Of a DNA stretch of 41,684 nucleotides, positions 31,824 through 40,288 are shown piece after piece. The stretch is from Gallionella sp. (lineage in GTDB: Bacteria; Pseudomonadota; Gammaproteobacteria; Burkholderiales; Gallionellaceae): assembly GCA_028714895.1 (NCBI GenBank), contig JAQTLM010000007.1, positions 1 through 41,684 on the forward strand, in the 5' to 3' direction. Under the pieces are notes generated by a model, which was not told where the DNA came from, ran no database searches, and saw only the letters and a list, made by a program, of their open reading frames with translations. The position numbers and the translations under genes were made by a program. Positions within the stretch are counted from its first letter, which is position 1; each line of letters starts with the position of its first letter.

Positions 31824-32119
31824 TGTCTCGCATTCGCTTTGCCAGTTCAGCGGAAACTGATCTGCTGGAGCTATGGTTGACTATAGCGGAAGAAAATCTG
31901 GTTGTAGCAGATGAGTCATTGGATACGATTCAATCAACGGTTTCGCTTTTAGGCAGCCAGCCAGAGATGGGCAGGGCGCGCCCAGAACTAGCGAATGGGC
32001 TGCGCAGCATCCCAACTCGCACGCCGTACATCATTTTCTATTTGCCAGATGCAGATGGCTTGCTGGTCGTTCGGGTATTGCACCATGCACGAGATATTGA
32101 TGCAGATTATTTTTCTTAA
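31823..32119 (+). CDS. parE: ParE-family toxin
   Basis: RelE/ParE-superfamily toxin of 98 residues; ParE members inhibit DNA gyrase. Visible pattern: FASSAETDLLELWLTIAEEN, then MGRARPELANGLRSIPT and TPYIIFYLPDADGLLVVRVLHHARDID. The arginine-rich central segment and the VLHHARDI strand are typical. Intact length. Cotranscribed with parD. Confidence 0.92.
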   Translation: MSRIRFASSAETDLLELWLTIAEENLVVADESLDTIQSTVSLLGSQPEMGRARPELANGLRSIPTRTPYIIFYLPDADGLLVVRVLHHARDIDADYFS

Positions 32120-32179
32120 GGGATAGGCAATATCACTTTCCAGTGCCCAGATTTATCTCTTCTGGCGCACCAATAAATC

Positions 32180-32214
32180 AAAGGGTTAGGCAGAAATGCT
32201 TAGCCCTTTTTCTT
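32180..32214 (+). terminator. intrinsic terminator after parDE
   Basis: Stem AAAGGGTTAGGC / GCTTAGCCCTTT with two wobble pairs and a 6-nt loop, then TTCTTT. The rest of the 317-bp gap 32120-32436 holds a small hairpin CCTGAT / ATCAGG near 32330-32346 and AT-rich promoter-like DNA, with no gene. Confidence 0.75.
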
Positions 32215-32436
32215 TGTGTAATGATTTTTGGTGACACTTTTGCATGAGATTTTGTGATACTCATCGATGCGTAACGCTCCTGCCCAGGAGAAAAGCCAAT
32301 AATGTTCACGCTTCACCACATGCGTAACCTGATTTTATCTATCAGGGTGTCAATCAGCTTTTGCCAATAAGATAATAGTTTGCTGCATAATCCAATTTTC
32401 GCGCCCACTAAATCAAACTTCAGTTAATTAAAGCTC

Positions 32437-33747
32437 ATGAGCGAAACTCTCCAGCAAGCCGTATCGATTCTGGCGGTAGAGGACGATCCCGGCGATTTTG
32501 GGTTGATCCGGGTGCATGTGCGGCTGTCCGGGCTGTGCATCAATGGCCGCAGAGAACCTGTGGCGTGGGCGAAGACGCTGGCAGAAGGCATAACCACAGC
32601 CAGGAGTAATCAGCCTGATGTTGTGCTGCTCGACCTGTCATTGCCCGACTCGACGGGACTTGCCACGGTACAGGCGATGCGCGCCGCCTTGCCCGGTGTG
32701 CCCATTGTGGTGCTGACGGGGCATGACGACCATGCTCTCGCTGCCGCCGCCTTGCAAGCCGGTGCCCAGGATTATCTGGTCAAGGGACAGTTCGATCACG
32801 ATGCGCTGGGCCGTGCAGTGCGCCATGCGCTGGTACGTAATGCACTGGAACGGCAACTCAGTGAAAGCGTGCAACGCCTGGAATTGGCATTGACCGGCGG
32901 CGATCTTGGCACATGGGACTGGTATGTGCCCAGCGGTGACATCGCTTTCAATCAACGCGGGTGCGAAATGCTAGGCTACGCACTTAACGAAATCGAACCC
33001 GTCATTACCAGTTGGCAGAAAATGGTAAATCCTGAAGATTGGCCTGTAATCAATGCAGCGCTGGAGCCGCACCTGATGGGTGAAACACAGATGTACGAAG
33101 CCGAACACAGGATGCGCCACAAAGACGGGCACTGTGTGTGGGTACTAGACCGGGGCAAGGTCGTGAAGCGGGATGGCGAGGGCAAGCCATTGCGCGTGGC
33201 CGGCACTTATTTGGACATCACCAGGCAGAAGCAGGCTGAAAAAATATTGATGGATTCCCGTAACTGCCTGAAGGAGCAAGTTGGAAAAATGACATCCCAA
33301 CTGAAAGAGCTCAGGGATGAATTCGAAGACGTCAATACGACGCTAAAGGTTCTGCTCAATAACAGGGACAAGGACAAGTCCGCCGCCCAGAATGCACTGG
33401 TGCGCGAGATGAGCCAGGAAGTTGCACCATTCCTGTTGAAGCTTAAAAAAAGCGTCCGGGATCACAAGCAAGCCCGCTTGCTGGATGTTATAGAGAACAA
33501 CCTGCAACAATTGGCTTCTTCGTATGGCAATACGAATATCTGCACATTGCTCTTTTGGCAGTTAACGCCGGTCGAAATACAGGTGGCATCCATGATCAAG
33601 CAGGGGCTGTCTACTAAGGATATCGCCACGGCCTTGTCCCTCTCTCCGGAAACCATCAATGTTCACCGGAAACATATCCGAAAAAAGCTCGGCCTATCCA
33701 GTAAAGCAAACAATCTTCGCAGCCATCTGACGTCGTTGTCCGGTTGA
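32437..33747 (+). CDS. response regulator with REC, PAS and LuxR-type HTH domains
   Basis: A 436-residue regulator. REC domain, residues 9-130: acidic pair EDD (15-17), phosphoacceptor Asp66 (VVLLDLSLPD), LTGHDD and DYLVKGQ. PAS_3-type domain, about 146-265 (LELALTGGDLGTWDWYVPSG ... HKDGHCVWVLDRGKV), ending in the usual DITRQKQAE. A coiled coil follows (about 275-330, KEQVGKMTSQLKELRDEFED), then a LuxR/GerE helix-turn-helix, about 368-430 (LTPVEIQVASMIKQGLSTKD, SPETINVHRKHIRKKLGL). The output is DNA binding. A PAS domain between REC and the HTH lets it combine phosphorylation with a ligand or redox cue. No kinase is directly attached; the kinase at 34218 is a candidate partner. I see no clear Shine-Dalgarno. 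Confidence 0.9.
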   Translation: MSETLQQAVSILAVEDDPGDFGLIRVHVRLSGLCINGRREPVAWAKTLAEGITTARSNQPDVVLLDLSLPDSTGLATVQAMRAALPGVPIVVLTGHDDHALAAAALQAGAQDYLVKGQFDHDALGRAVRHALVRNALERQLSESVQRLELALTGGDLGTWDWYVPSGDIAFNQRGCEMLGYALNEIEPVITSWQKMVNPEDWPVINAALEPHLMGETQMYEAEHRMRHKDGHCVWVLDRGKVVKRDGEGKPLRVAGTYLDITRQKQAEKILMDSRNCLKEQVGKMTSQLKELRDEFEDVNTTLKVLLNNRDKDKSAAQNALVREMSQEVAPFLLKLKKSVRDHKQARLLDVIENNLQQLASSYGNTNICTLLFWQLTPVEIQVASMIKQGLSTKDIATALSLSPETINVHRKHIRKKLGLSSKANNLRSHLTSLSG

Positions 33748-33891
33748 TTGAAAAGTATTTCGCTTAACTATCCACAATGGTTATTTTAATAACCATTTAT
33801 TTACTTATTCAATCACGATTCTAAATGCTTGTCCCTTTACTTTCACTATATTAAGGTGCATGCACGTAATGCCTGATAGAGAAATTTGAAT

Positions 33892-34215
33892 ATGGCAAAT
33901 TATTTCAGGCTTGAGGAAATCAAGGCAATCGGTTATTTGCCCACCCCAAAAGGCGTGGCCTTGCAGGTGATTCAATTGACCCGCAAGGATGACGTGACGA
34001 ATCAGGAGATTGCCCATGCGATCAAGCCCGATCCGGCGTTATACAGCCGCCTCCAGTTGCGCACCGCCTACGAAGGTACCGGCATCGGGTTGGCGCTGTG
34101 CCGCAAGATTGCCGAGCATCACAAGGGGCGCATCTGGGCGGGATCGGCAGGCGAAGGCCGGGGCAGCAAGTTTTGTGTGGTGCTGCCTGTTCTGCAGGAG
34201 AAGACACTAAAATAA
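33892..34215 (+). pseudogene. chimeric relic: HDOD N-terminus joined to histidine-kinase C-terminus
   Basis: A frame of 107 residues. The first 50 are the start of an HDOD domain (EIKAIGYLPTPKGVALQVIQ, then EIAHAIKPDPALYSRL). From LQLRTAYEGTGIGLALCRK it becomes the last 55 residues of a histidine-kinase ATPase domain, ending SKFCVVLPV. This part is about 85 percent identical in DNA to the end of the kinase gene at 34218-37379. The junction falls at a shared CAG...CGCCT...CAGTTGCGCAC stretch, so it looks like a deletion that fused two genes in frame. Neither half is a complete domain. No good ribosome site precedes the ATG. A translated product cannot be excluded. Confidence 0.7.
34045..34202 (+). 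repeat. direct repeat of the kinase 3' end, copy 1
   Basis: About 155 bp that recur at 37214-37373 with about 22 mismatches by my own count. Copy 1 belongs to the chimeric relic, copy 2 to the intact sensor kinase. Confidence 0.8.
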
Positions 34216-34217
34216 TT

Positions 34218-37200
34218 ATGGTAATTTACCCACTCGAAATAGATTCTTCACGGCCTCTAATTATTTGGCGGGAACTAGGTAGATTCTTGTCGGGTTTTGT
34301 CATCGCCGTTCTCCTTGCGCTATTTGCGAGCGGGGCTGCACAGGCTCTGACAACCGTCAATCAATCCAGTGCCACTGCACAGAACCCACTTCCGGTCATT
34401 CAGGTGCAAAAAGACACGCTGGTCGTTGGCAGCGAACAAGACTACCCGCCCTTCGCCACAGGCATGACTGATGCCACCGCAGGCGGCTTTAGCGTCGATT
34501 TATGGAAAGCCGTGGCAGCAGAGGCGGGCTTGAACTACGCCATCCGCGTGCGGCCTTTTCATCAGATCCTTCAGGAATTCAAAGAGGGCAAGATCGATGT
34601 CTTGATCAACCTCGCGCATTCGGATGAGCGTCATCAGTTCGCCGATTTCACCGTTCCCCATGTCATCGCCCACGGCGCGATCTTTGTACGCAAGGGCGAG
34701 TCGGGCATTCGCACGGAGGACGATCTTGCTGGAAAATCCATCATCGTTCTTAACGCCGATCTGGCGCATGACTATGCCGTGTCCAAAGGTTGGGAGAAGC
34801 AACTGGTGCTGGTGGATACCTCCGCAGAAGGCATGCGCTTGCTGGCATCAGGCAAGCACGACGCCATGCTGCTGAACAAACTCGCCGGGATGCAGACGCT
34901 GCAAGTATTGGGGCTGCCCAACATCGAGGCGCTGAAGGTTAAGGCGGGATTCTCGCAAAAATTCGCGTTTGCCGTGCCAGAAGGGCAGTCCGAGTTATTG
35001 GGCAAGCTCAACGAAGGACTGGCGCTCACCAAGTCCAATGGGGCGTACAACGCACTGTACGATAAATGGTTTGGCGTCTACGAGGTGAAAGAAGTTGGCC
35101 TGCGCGACATGCTGAAGTACCTTATCATGGTCGTGGTGGTATTCTTGGGTATCGCGGGGTACTTCTTCTATCGGCGGCAAGTTGAACGCGCAGAGGCGGA
35201 AAAGAAATACCGCGACCTATATGACCATGCGCCAGACATGTTGCTATCGTGTGAAGCAAAGAGTGCAACCATCATCGATTGCAACCAGACCTTGTTGGAC
35301 GCCACGGGCTATTCGAGGGAAGAGCTCGTTGGTCGTTCTGCGTTCGAACTTTACCACCCGGATTGCACCGACCTCGCCCGGACAGCGCTCCAGAAGTTTA
35401 TGGACACCAAAGAAGTGCATGGTTTGGAACTTCAATTGCGGCGCAAGGACGGCAGTAAAGTCGATGTGAGCTTGAGTGCATCGGCGGTATGCGATGAACA
35501 CGGAGCCATACTGTACAGTCGCTCGGCATTGCGCGACATCACCGAGCACAAGAAAGCGGAAGAGGAATTGCGCACACTTTCCACTATGGTCGAGCAAAGC
35601 CCGCTTTCGGTGGTAATCACCGACCTCGATGCCAACATCTTGTATGTCAATCCGTATTTTACAAATATCACCGGCTACAGCAGGGAGGAGGCGATCGGGC
35701 AGAATCCGCGCATCCTTCAGTCGGGGCTGACCCCGAGGGTGGTTTACACGGAATTATGGAATTCGCTTACCAGCGGTAAAGTTTGGCGCGGCGAACTTGT
35801 CAACAAACGCAAGAATGGCGAGTTGTATTGGGAGGAAGCGCATATTGTGCCTGCGATAAATTCGGCGGGTATTACGACGCATTATGTGGCTGTGAAGCTC
35901 GATATTACGCAACGCAAGCAGGCGGAGCATGTGCTGGCTGAGAGTGAAGAACGTTACCGGCTTCTTGTCGAATCCTCCCCGTTCTGCGTCCATGAAATTG
36001 ATCTGGAGGGACGTTTTCAATCCATGAACAGGGCAGGGCTTAACATGCTCGGCTTGGGTGATGCCGAGAAAATCTGTGGCATGCCGTATCTGAGTGCGGT
36101 AAGCCAGCAAGATGCCGGGCGTGTTGGATCGCTCTTGCGGGATGCCACCACCAACGGAACCCCAAGCCATTTTGAATTTGCCGCTAGCGGGGATGTGCCG
36201 CTGTATTTCAAGTCATGCTTCATCCCGATCAAAAACACCGGTGGCAAGGTGCTAAAGCTGATGGGCATAACCGAAGACATCACCGGGCGCAAGAAAGCGG
36301 AGAAGGCGCGCCTACGCGCTGAAACCAAGTTCCATATGGTGTTCGACAATACCAGCGATGCTATCGTGATTCACCATGTGCAAGGGCGTTTTCTCGAAGT
36401 GAACCAAACTATGTGTGAACGTTTGGGTTACAGCCGCGAGGAGTTCCTGCATCTCTCTCCACCCGATATAAATGTACCCGAAGGGGTGGAGAAGTTTGCC
36501 GAGCGCGGGAAAGCCCTAATGGCACAGGGACAGATATCTTTTGAGACGGTTCATGTAACCAAGGATGGGCGGAAAATTCCGGTGGAAGTCAACGCTTGCC
36601 TGATCGATTATGCGGGTAAGCCGGCAACGCTCAGTGTTGTCCGCGATATCACCGAGCGCAAAAAATATGAAGAAGAACTCAAGCGTTCCAACGCCGAACT
36701 GGAACAGTTCGGCTACGCCATTTCTCACGACATGCGCCAGCCGTTGCGCATGATCTCAAGCTATTTGCAACTGATCGAAATAAGTCTGGCCGATCAACTG
36801 GACAGCGAGAAGCGCGACTACTTCAACTTCGCCATCGACGGCGCCAAACGCATCGACCAGATGCTGGTGGCATTGCTCGATTACTCGCGGGTAGGCAGGA
36901 AGGGCGAACCATCAAGGTGGATAGAGAGCCGTGCAGTGTTCGACGAGGCGCTGCTGTTCCTCCAGCCAGGCATCGCCGAAGCACAGGCCGCGCTGAATAT
37001 CGCCGGTGAATGGCCGCGCATTTTTGCCAATCACGACGAGATACTGAGGCTCCTCCAAAACCTGATTGGCAACGCTGCCAAGTTCCGTGTCGCCGGGCGG
37101 GCACCGGAAATCACCGTCACCAGTAAGATGGCCCAGAATGAATGGCACTTGTGTGTCGCCGACAATGGCATCGGCCTTATCCCTGATCAAATTAATCGAT

Positions 37201-37379
37201 TATTCCAGATGTTTCAGCGCCTGCAGTTGCGCACTGCCTACGAGGGCAACGGCGTTGGCCTGGCACTCTGCCGCAAGATTGCCGAACATTACAAAGGGCG
37301 CATCTGGGCGGAGTCGGCAGGCGAAGGGCAGGGCAGCAAGTTTTATGTCGTGTTGCCTGTTCCGCAGGAGGGGAAATGA
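34218..37379 (+). CDS. hybrid sensor histidine kinase with periplasmic solute-binding domain and four PAS domains
   Basis: A membrane sensor of 1053 residues. The N-terminal signal or anchor is at about 23-43 (GFVIAVLLALFASGAAQA). A type-3 extracellular solute-binding domain follows (about 60-290: LVVGSEQDYPPFA, GFSVDLWKAVAAEAG, IDVLINLAHSDERHQFADFT), then a membrane span (about 299-320). Four PAS domains follow (about 328-445, 455-575, 575-695, 700-820), ending GYAISHDMRQPLRM with phosphoacceptor His837 and a HATPase with NLIGNAAKF, DNGIGL and GNGVGLAL. The binding domain probably detects an amino-acid-like or other small periplasmic ligand. ATG 34218 is chosen because it gives the signal segment its usual place; the frame is open further upstream over the chimeric relic. 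The CheY-like gene 100 bp downstream is the probable receiver. Confidence 0.9.
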   Translation: MVIYPLEIDSSRPLIIWRELGRFLSGFVIAVLLALFASGAAQALTTVNQSSATAQNPLPVIQVQKDTLVVGSEQDYPPFATGMTDATAGGFSVDLWKAVAAEAGLNYAIRVRPFHQILQEFKEGKIDVLINLAHSDERHQFADFTVPHVIAHGAIFVRKGESGIRTEDDLAGKSIIVLNADLAHDYAVSKGWEKQLVLVDTSAEGMRLLASGKHDAMLLNKLAGMQTLQVLGLPNIEALKVKAGFSQKFAFAVPEGQSELLGKLNEGLALTKSNGAYNALYDKWFGVYEVKEVGLRDMLKYLIMVVVVFLGIAGYFFYRRQVERAEAEKKYRDLYDHAPDMLLSCEAKSATIIDCNQTLLDATGYSREELVGRSAFELYHPDCTDLARTALQKFMDTKEVHGLELQLRRKDGSKVDVSLSASAVCDEHGAILYSRSALRDITEHKKAEEELRTLSTMVEQSPLSVVITDLDANILYVNPYFTNITGYSREEAIGQNPRILQSGLTPRVVYTELWNSLTSGKVWRGELVNKRKNGELYWEEAHIVPAINSAGITTHYVAVKLDITQRKQAEHVLAESEERYRLLVESSPFCVHEIDLEGRFQSMNRAGLNMLGLGDAEKICGMPYLSAVSQQDAGRVGSLLRDATTNGTPSHFEFAASGDVPLYFKSCFIPIKNTGGKVLKLMGITEDITGRKKAEKARLRAETKFHMVFDNTSDAIVIHHVQGRFLEVNQTMCERLGYSREEFLHLSPPDINVPEGVEKFAERGKALMAQGQISFETVHVTKDGRKIPVEVNACLIDYAGKPATLSVVRDITERKKYEEELKRSNAELEQFGYAISHDMRQPLRMISSYLQLIEISLADQLDSEKRDYFNFAIDGAKRIDQMLVALLDYSRVGRKGEPSRWIESRAVFDEALLFLQPGIAEAQAALNIAGEWPRIFANHDEILRLLQNLIGNAAKFRVAGRAPEITVTSKMAQNEWHLCVADNGIGLIPDQINRLFQMFQRLQLRTAYEGNGVGLALCRKIAEHYKGRIWAESAGEGQGSKFYVVLPVPQEGK

Positions 37380-37479
37380 TTCGTTATTTCACCAAGCCGA
37401 TGGATAGGGATACTATCCGCGTTCCGGGCGAGCACTGGTTATCGCCAGTGCCGCCCCAATAAATACGAGCAGGCCTAAT

Positions 37480-37926
37480 ATGAGCGAGAACCGCAGCCTG
37501 CGTCTCCTGCTGGTGGAGGACGAACCTGGCGATGCCCGCCTGATGCGGTTGGCGATGCAGAAAAACGGCTACGCCGTCGATCTGCAAGATGCCAGCGATG
37601 GTCACGAAGCGTTATACTTTCTGCAACGTCAGGGTGAGCAATTTGCCGGCGCATCACGCCCGGATCTGATTTTGCTGGACCTCAAAATGCCGGGGCAGGG
37701 CGGCCTGGAATTTCTCGAAGTCATAAAGAAGGATGAAAACCTTCGCGCTATCCCGGTGGTGGTAATTACCACTTCGGCACTCGAAGCCGATGTGTTCAAT
37801 GCTTACAGGTTGGGTGCGGCGGGTTATGTACTCAAGCCCGTTGACATCAACGAATTTGTCGCTGCAATCCACAGTCTTGGCCAATACTGGTTCAAGCTGG
37901 TGCGGTTGCCCGGAAAACAGGAATGA
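37480..37926 (+). CDS. single-domain response regulator (Rcp1/CheY-like)
   Basis: A 148-residue receiver domain with no output domain. Acidic pocket EDE (13-15), phosphoacceptor Asp67 (LILLDLKMPG), Thr97/98 (VVITTSA) and Lys119 (YVLKPVD) are all present. The type with LLVEDEPGDARLM and a long loop around GASRPDL is usually paired with phytochrome-like kinases whose H-box reads SHDMRQPLR, as in the gene just upstream. It is probably the partner of that kinase and passes the signal by protein contact. The start has no strong ribosome site. The gap 37380-37479 holds a small GGATAG / CTATCC hairpin. Confidence 0.92.
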   Translation: MSENRSLRLLLVEDEPGDARLMRLAMQKNGYAVDLQDASDGHEALYFLQRQGEQFAGASRPDLILLDLKMPGQGGLEFLEVIKKDENLRAIPVVVITTSALEADVFNAYRLGAAGYVLKPVDINEFVAAIHSLGQYWFKLVRLPGKQE

Positions 37927-38046
37927 AGCCGCCATGAGCCGGATAGGTGCAGGGCTGATAATCCTGAAAACGGCAGTTTGCAGTTTTGGTGAAACTACTA
38001 GCCATTCGACTAGGCCAGCAACAAACGCTGGCCAAGTCGCTGGTTA

Positions 38047-38106
38047 TGTAGGTGCGAATTTATTCGCACATAGCTCGTTGTTAGTGCGAGTAAATTCGCA
38101 CCTACA
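38047..38106. repeat. REP-like palindromic element
   Basis: A 16-bp perfect inverted repeat, TGTAGGTGCGAATTTA (38047-38062) / TAAATTCGCACCTACA (38091-38106). Each arm is itself part of a small hairpin: GTGCGAAT-tt-ATTCGCAC (38052-38069) and GTGCGA-gtaaat-TCGCAC (38084-38101). This is the arrangement of a two-unit REP/BIME element. It lies 16 bp before the TonB receptor start and could also act as a leader structure. No transposase is nearby. Confidence 0.7.
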
Positions 38107-38122
38107 AATGCTGCTCAATAGC

Positions 38123-40135
38123 ATGAAGCTATGGGAAATTTTTCGCCAGCTATTTTTTATTGCGCCAACAGTATTGGTGGCGCTGTTCGCGTCGGCTGGT
38201 GCGGCAGCCGCAGCCAATCTTACTGAACTTTCCATCGAGCAGCTGTTGGATGTCGAGGTCACTTCGGCGGGGCGCAAGGCGCAGAAACTGGAGGATACCG
38301 CGACGGCCATTTACGTGATCACCCAGGAAGATATCCGCCGTTCCGGCATGACCAGCATTCCCGAATTGCTGCGCATGGTGCCGGGCCTGCAGGTGGCTCA
38401 AATCAGCGGCAATACCCCGGCCGTCAGCAGTCGCGGCTTCAACCAGCGATTCAGCAATAAACTGCTGGTGTTGCTGGATGGGCGCACTCTGTACGCACCG
38501 ACGTTTTCTGGTGTTTTTTGGGATGCACAGGACGTAGTTCTGGAAGACATCGAAAGGATCGAGGTAATCCGTGGCCCCGGCGGCACGCTGTGGGGGGCGA
38601 ATGCAGTCAACGGTGTGATCAACATTACCACCAAGTCTGCGGCGGCGACCCAGGGCGGCATGGTGAACGCCGGTGCCGGAAATTACGAGCGGCAAGGGAT
38701 GGTGCGCTACGGCGGCGAGATCGGAGAAGCCGGGTATTTCAGGGTCTACGCCAAGAGCATCGGGCAGGATAACTTCCCGCTCGCTAACGGCGCGCAGGCA
38801 CACGACCAGCGCAACATGCGCAGCGCCGGTTTCCGCGCGGACTGGGCTCTTCCCGGCGGTGACACGGTCATGGCGCAAGGGGGTATCTACGACGGGAATG
38901 CCGATCAAACCGTCTCGACCGCGCGCCTGTCTCCTCCCGCTACGCTTCCCTTGAACTTTACCATCGCGCAAAAAAGCGGCAACTTGTTAACGAACTGGAA
39001 GCATGCGCTGTCCGCCGCCTCGGAGTGGTCGCTCAAGCTTTACTACGATTATTACGAGCGGCAGAGTTTGGTCGGCGGCGAGAGGCGGGATACCTGCGAT
39101 CTGGATTTTCAGCACCGGCTGTTGTTGGCAGGAAACCACGACGTCGTGTGGGGATTGGGCTACCGGCAGACGAGCGATGAGTTGAATGACGCGTTTGTCG
39201 TGTCGTTCATCCCGCCTCGCCGCCGGGACAACACCATCAGCGCTTTTTTTCAGGATGAAATCGCGCTTGCCAATGACAAGGTGCACTTGATACTGGGTTC
39301 TAAGTTTGAGCACAATGACTACAGCGGTTTCGAATATCAGCCCAACCTGCGCCTGCGCTGGACGGTGGACGAGCGGCAAACGGCTTGGGCGGCGGTATCG
39401 CGCGCCGTGCGCACCCCTTCCCGTGCCTATTCTGACGTGCGGATCAATGTGGCGGCATCCCCCGGGGCTGGCGCGCCCGCCATAGTGCTGGTGCGGCTTA
39501 TGGGCAACCCGGCGGTTCAGTCCGAAGAGTTGTTAGCTTACGAGGCGGGTTACCGTGTCAGGCCTTCCGAACGGCTGTATCTGGATGTGACAGGCTTTTA
39601 TAACGAATACCGCAACCTCATGACTATGGAACCGGTGACGCCATTTCTCGAGGCGGGGCCACCGGCGCGGCTGGTTGCGCCACAGCAGTTTCAAAGCAAG
39701 GCAAGCGCGACAACCCACGGGCTGGAGTTGTCAGCAAGCTGGCAACCCACGGAAAAGTGGCAACTCAAGGCTGCTTATTCCTGGCTGGAAATGCACATCC
39801 GCCGCGATGCGAATAGCGCCGATAATGCTATCGAAGCAAAAGCCGGCGATGTGCCGCGGCACCAGATGCAATTCCACACGCACCATGTGTTGAATGCGCA
39901 GACCAACCTGGGTGTCTCGCTTTACTATGTGGACAAACTGCCCAACCAGAACATTCCCGCCTATACCCGCCTGGATGCGCGCTTTGGCTGGCGTCCTCAG
40001 CGCGACCTGGAGCTCAGTCTGGGCGCACGCAATCTGCTCGACCGTCAACACCCGGAATTTGTTTCCGCCATCGTGGGGCCGGGAACAAGCGAGATTCCCC
40101 GCAGTATTTACGGGGCGGCGACATGGCGATTTTGA
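38123..40135 (+). CDS. TonB-dependent outer-membrane receptor, first of a tandem pair
   Basis: Outer-membrane beta-barrel that imports a bound ligand using TonB energy. The 670 residues have a signal peptide (MKLWEIFRQLFFIAPTVLVA, cleavage about residue 33 after AAAA) and then the sequence TELSIEQLLDVEVTSAGRKA, which opens this receptor subfamily. The plug (about 45-160) shows IPELLRMVPGLQVAQI, SRGFNQRFSNKLLVLLDGR and IEVIRGPGGTLWGANAVNG. A 22-strand barrel ends in ...IYGAATWRF with the terminal Phe. An ATG at 38108 is an alternative start. The ligand is unknown. No Fur box is evident; the element at 38047-38106 occupies the leader. Confidence 0.9.
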   Translation: MKLWEIFRQLFFIAPTVLVALFASAGAAAAANLTELSIEQLLDVEVTSAGRKAQKLEDTATAIYVITQEDIRRSGMTSIPELLRMVPGLQVAQISGNTPAVSSRGFNQRFSNKLLVLLDGRTLYAPTFSGVFWDAQDVVLEDIERIEVIRGPGGTLWGANAVNGVINITTKSAAATQGGMVNAGAGNYERQGMVRYGGEIGEAGYFRVYAKSIGQDNFPLANGAQAHDQRNMRSAGFRADWALPGGDTVMAQGGIYDGNADQTVSTARLSPPATLPLNFTIAQKSGNLLTNWKHALSAASEWSLKLYYDYYERQSLVGGERRDTCDLDFQHRLLLAGNHDVVWGLGYRQTSDELNDAFVVSFIPPRRRDNTISAFFQDEIALANDKVHLILGSKFEHNDYSGFEYQPNLRLRWTVDERQTAWAAVSRAVRTPSRAYSDVRINVAASPGAGAPAIVLVRLMGNPAVQSEELLAYEAGYRVRPSERLYLDVTGFYNEYRNLMTMEPVTPFLEAGPPARLVAPQQFQSKASATTHGLELSASWQPTEKWQLKAAYSWLEMHIRRDANSADNAIEAKAGDVPRHQMQFHTHHVLNAQTNLGVSLYYVDKLPNQNIPAYTRLDARFGWRPQRDLELSLGARNLLDRQHPEFVSAIVGPGTSEIPRSIYGAATWRF

Positions 40136-40181
40136 GCCAGGCAATGACCGAATCGTGCAACATCCTTCGTTGCCTGGCTTG
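40135..40181 (+). terminator. terminator-like inverted repeat between the two TonB receptors
   Basis: AGCCAGGCAA (40135-40144) / TTGCCTGGCT (40170-40179), a perfect 10-bp stem with a 25-nt loop starting at the last base of the stop codon. It has no long T-run, so termination would be partial. Confidence 0.5.
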
Positions 40182-40288
40182 GCTACACCCCCATAGGGGA
40201 AATATGGGGAAAATATATGATTCGAGAAACTGAGCTTTGCTACCATAAACGCAGTTTTGCTCGTCCGTGATATTGACGACTCCTGATG

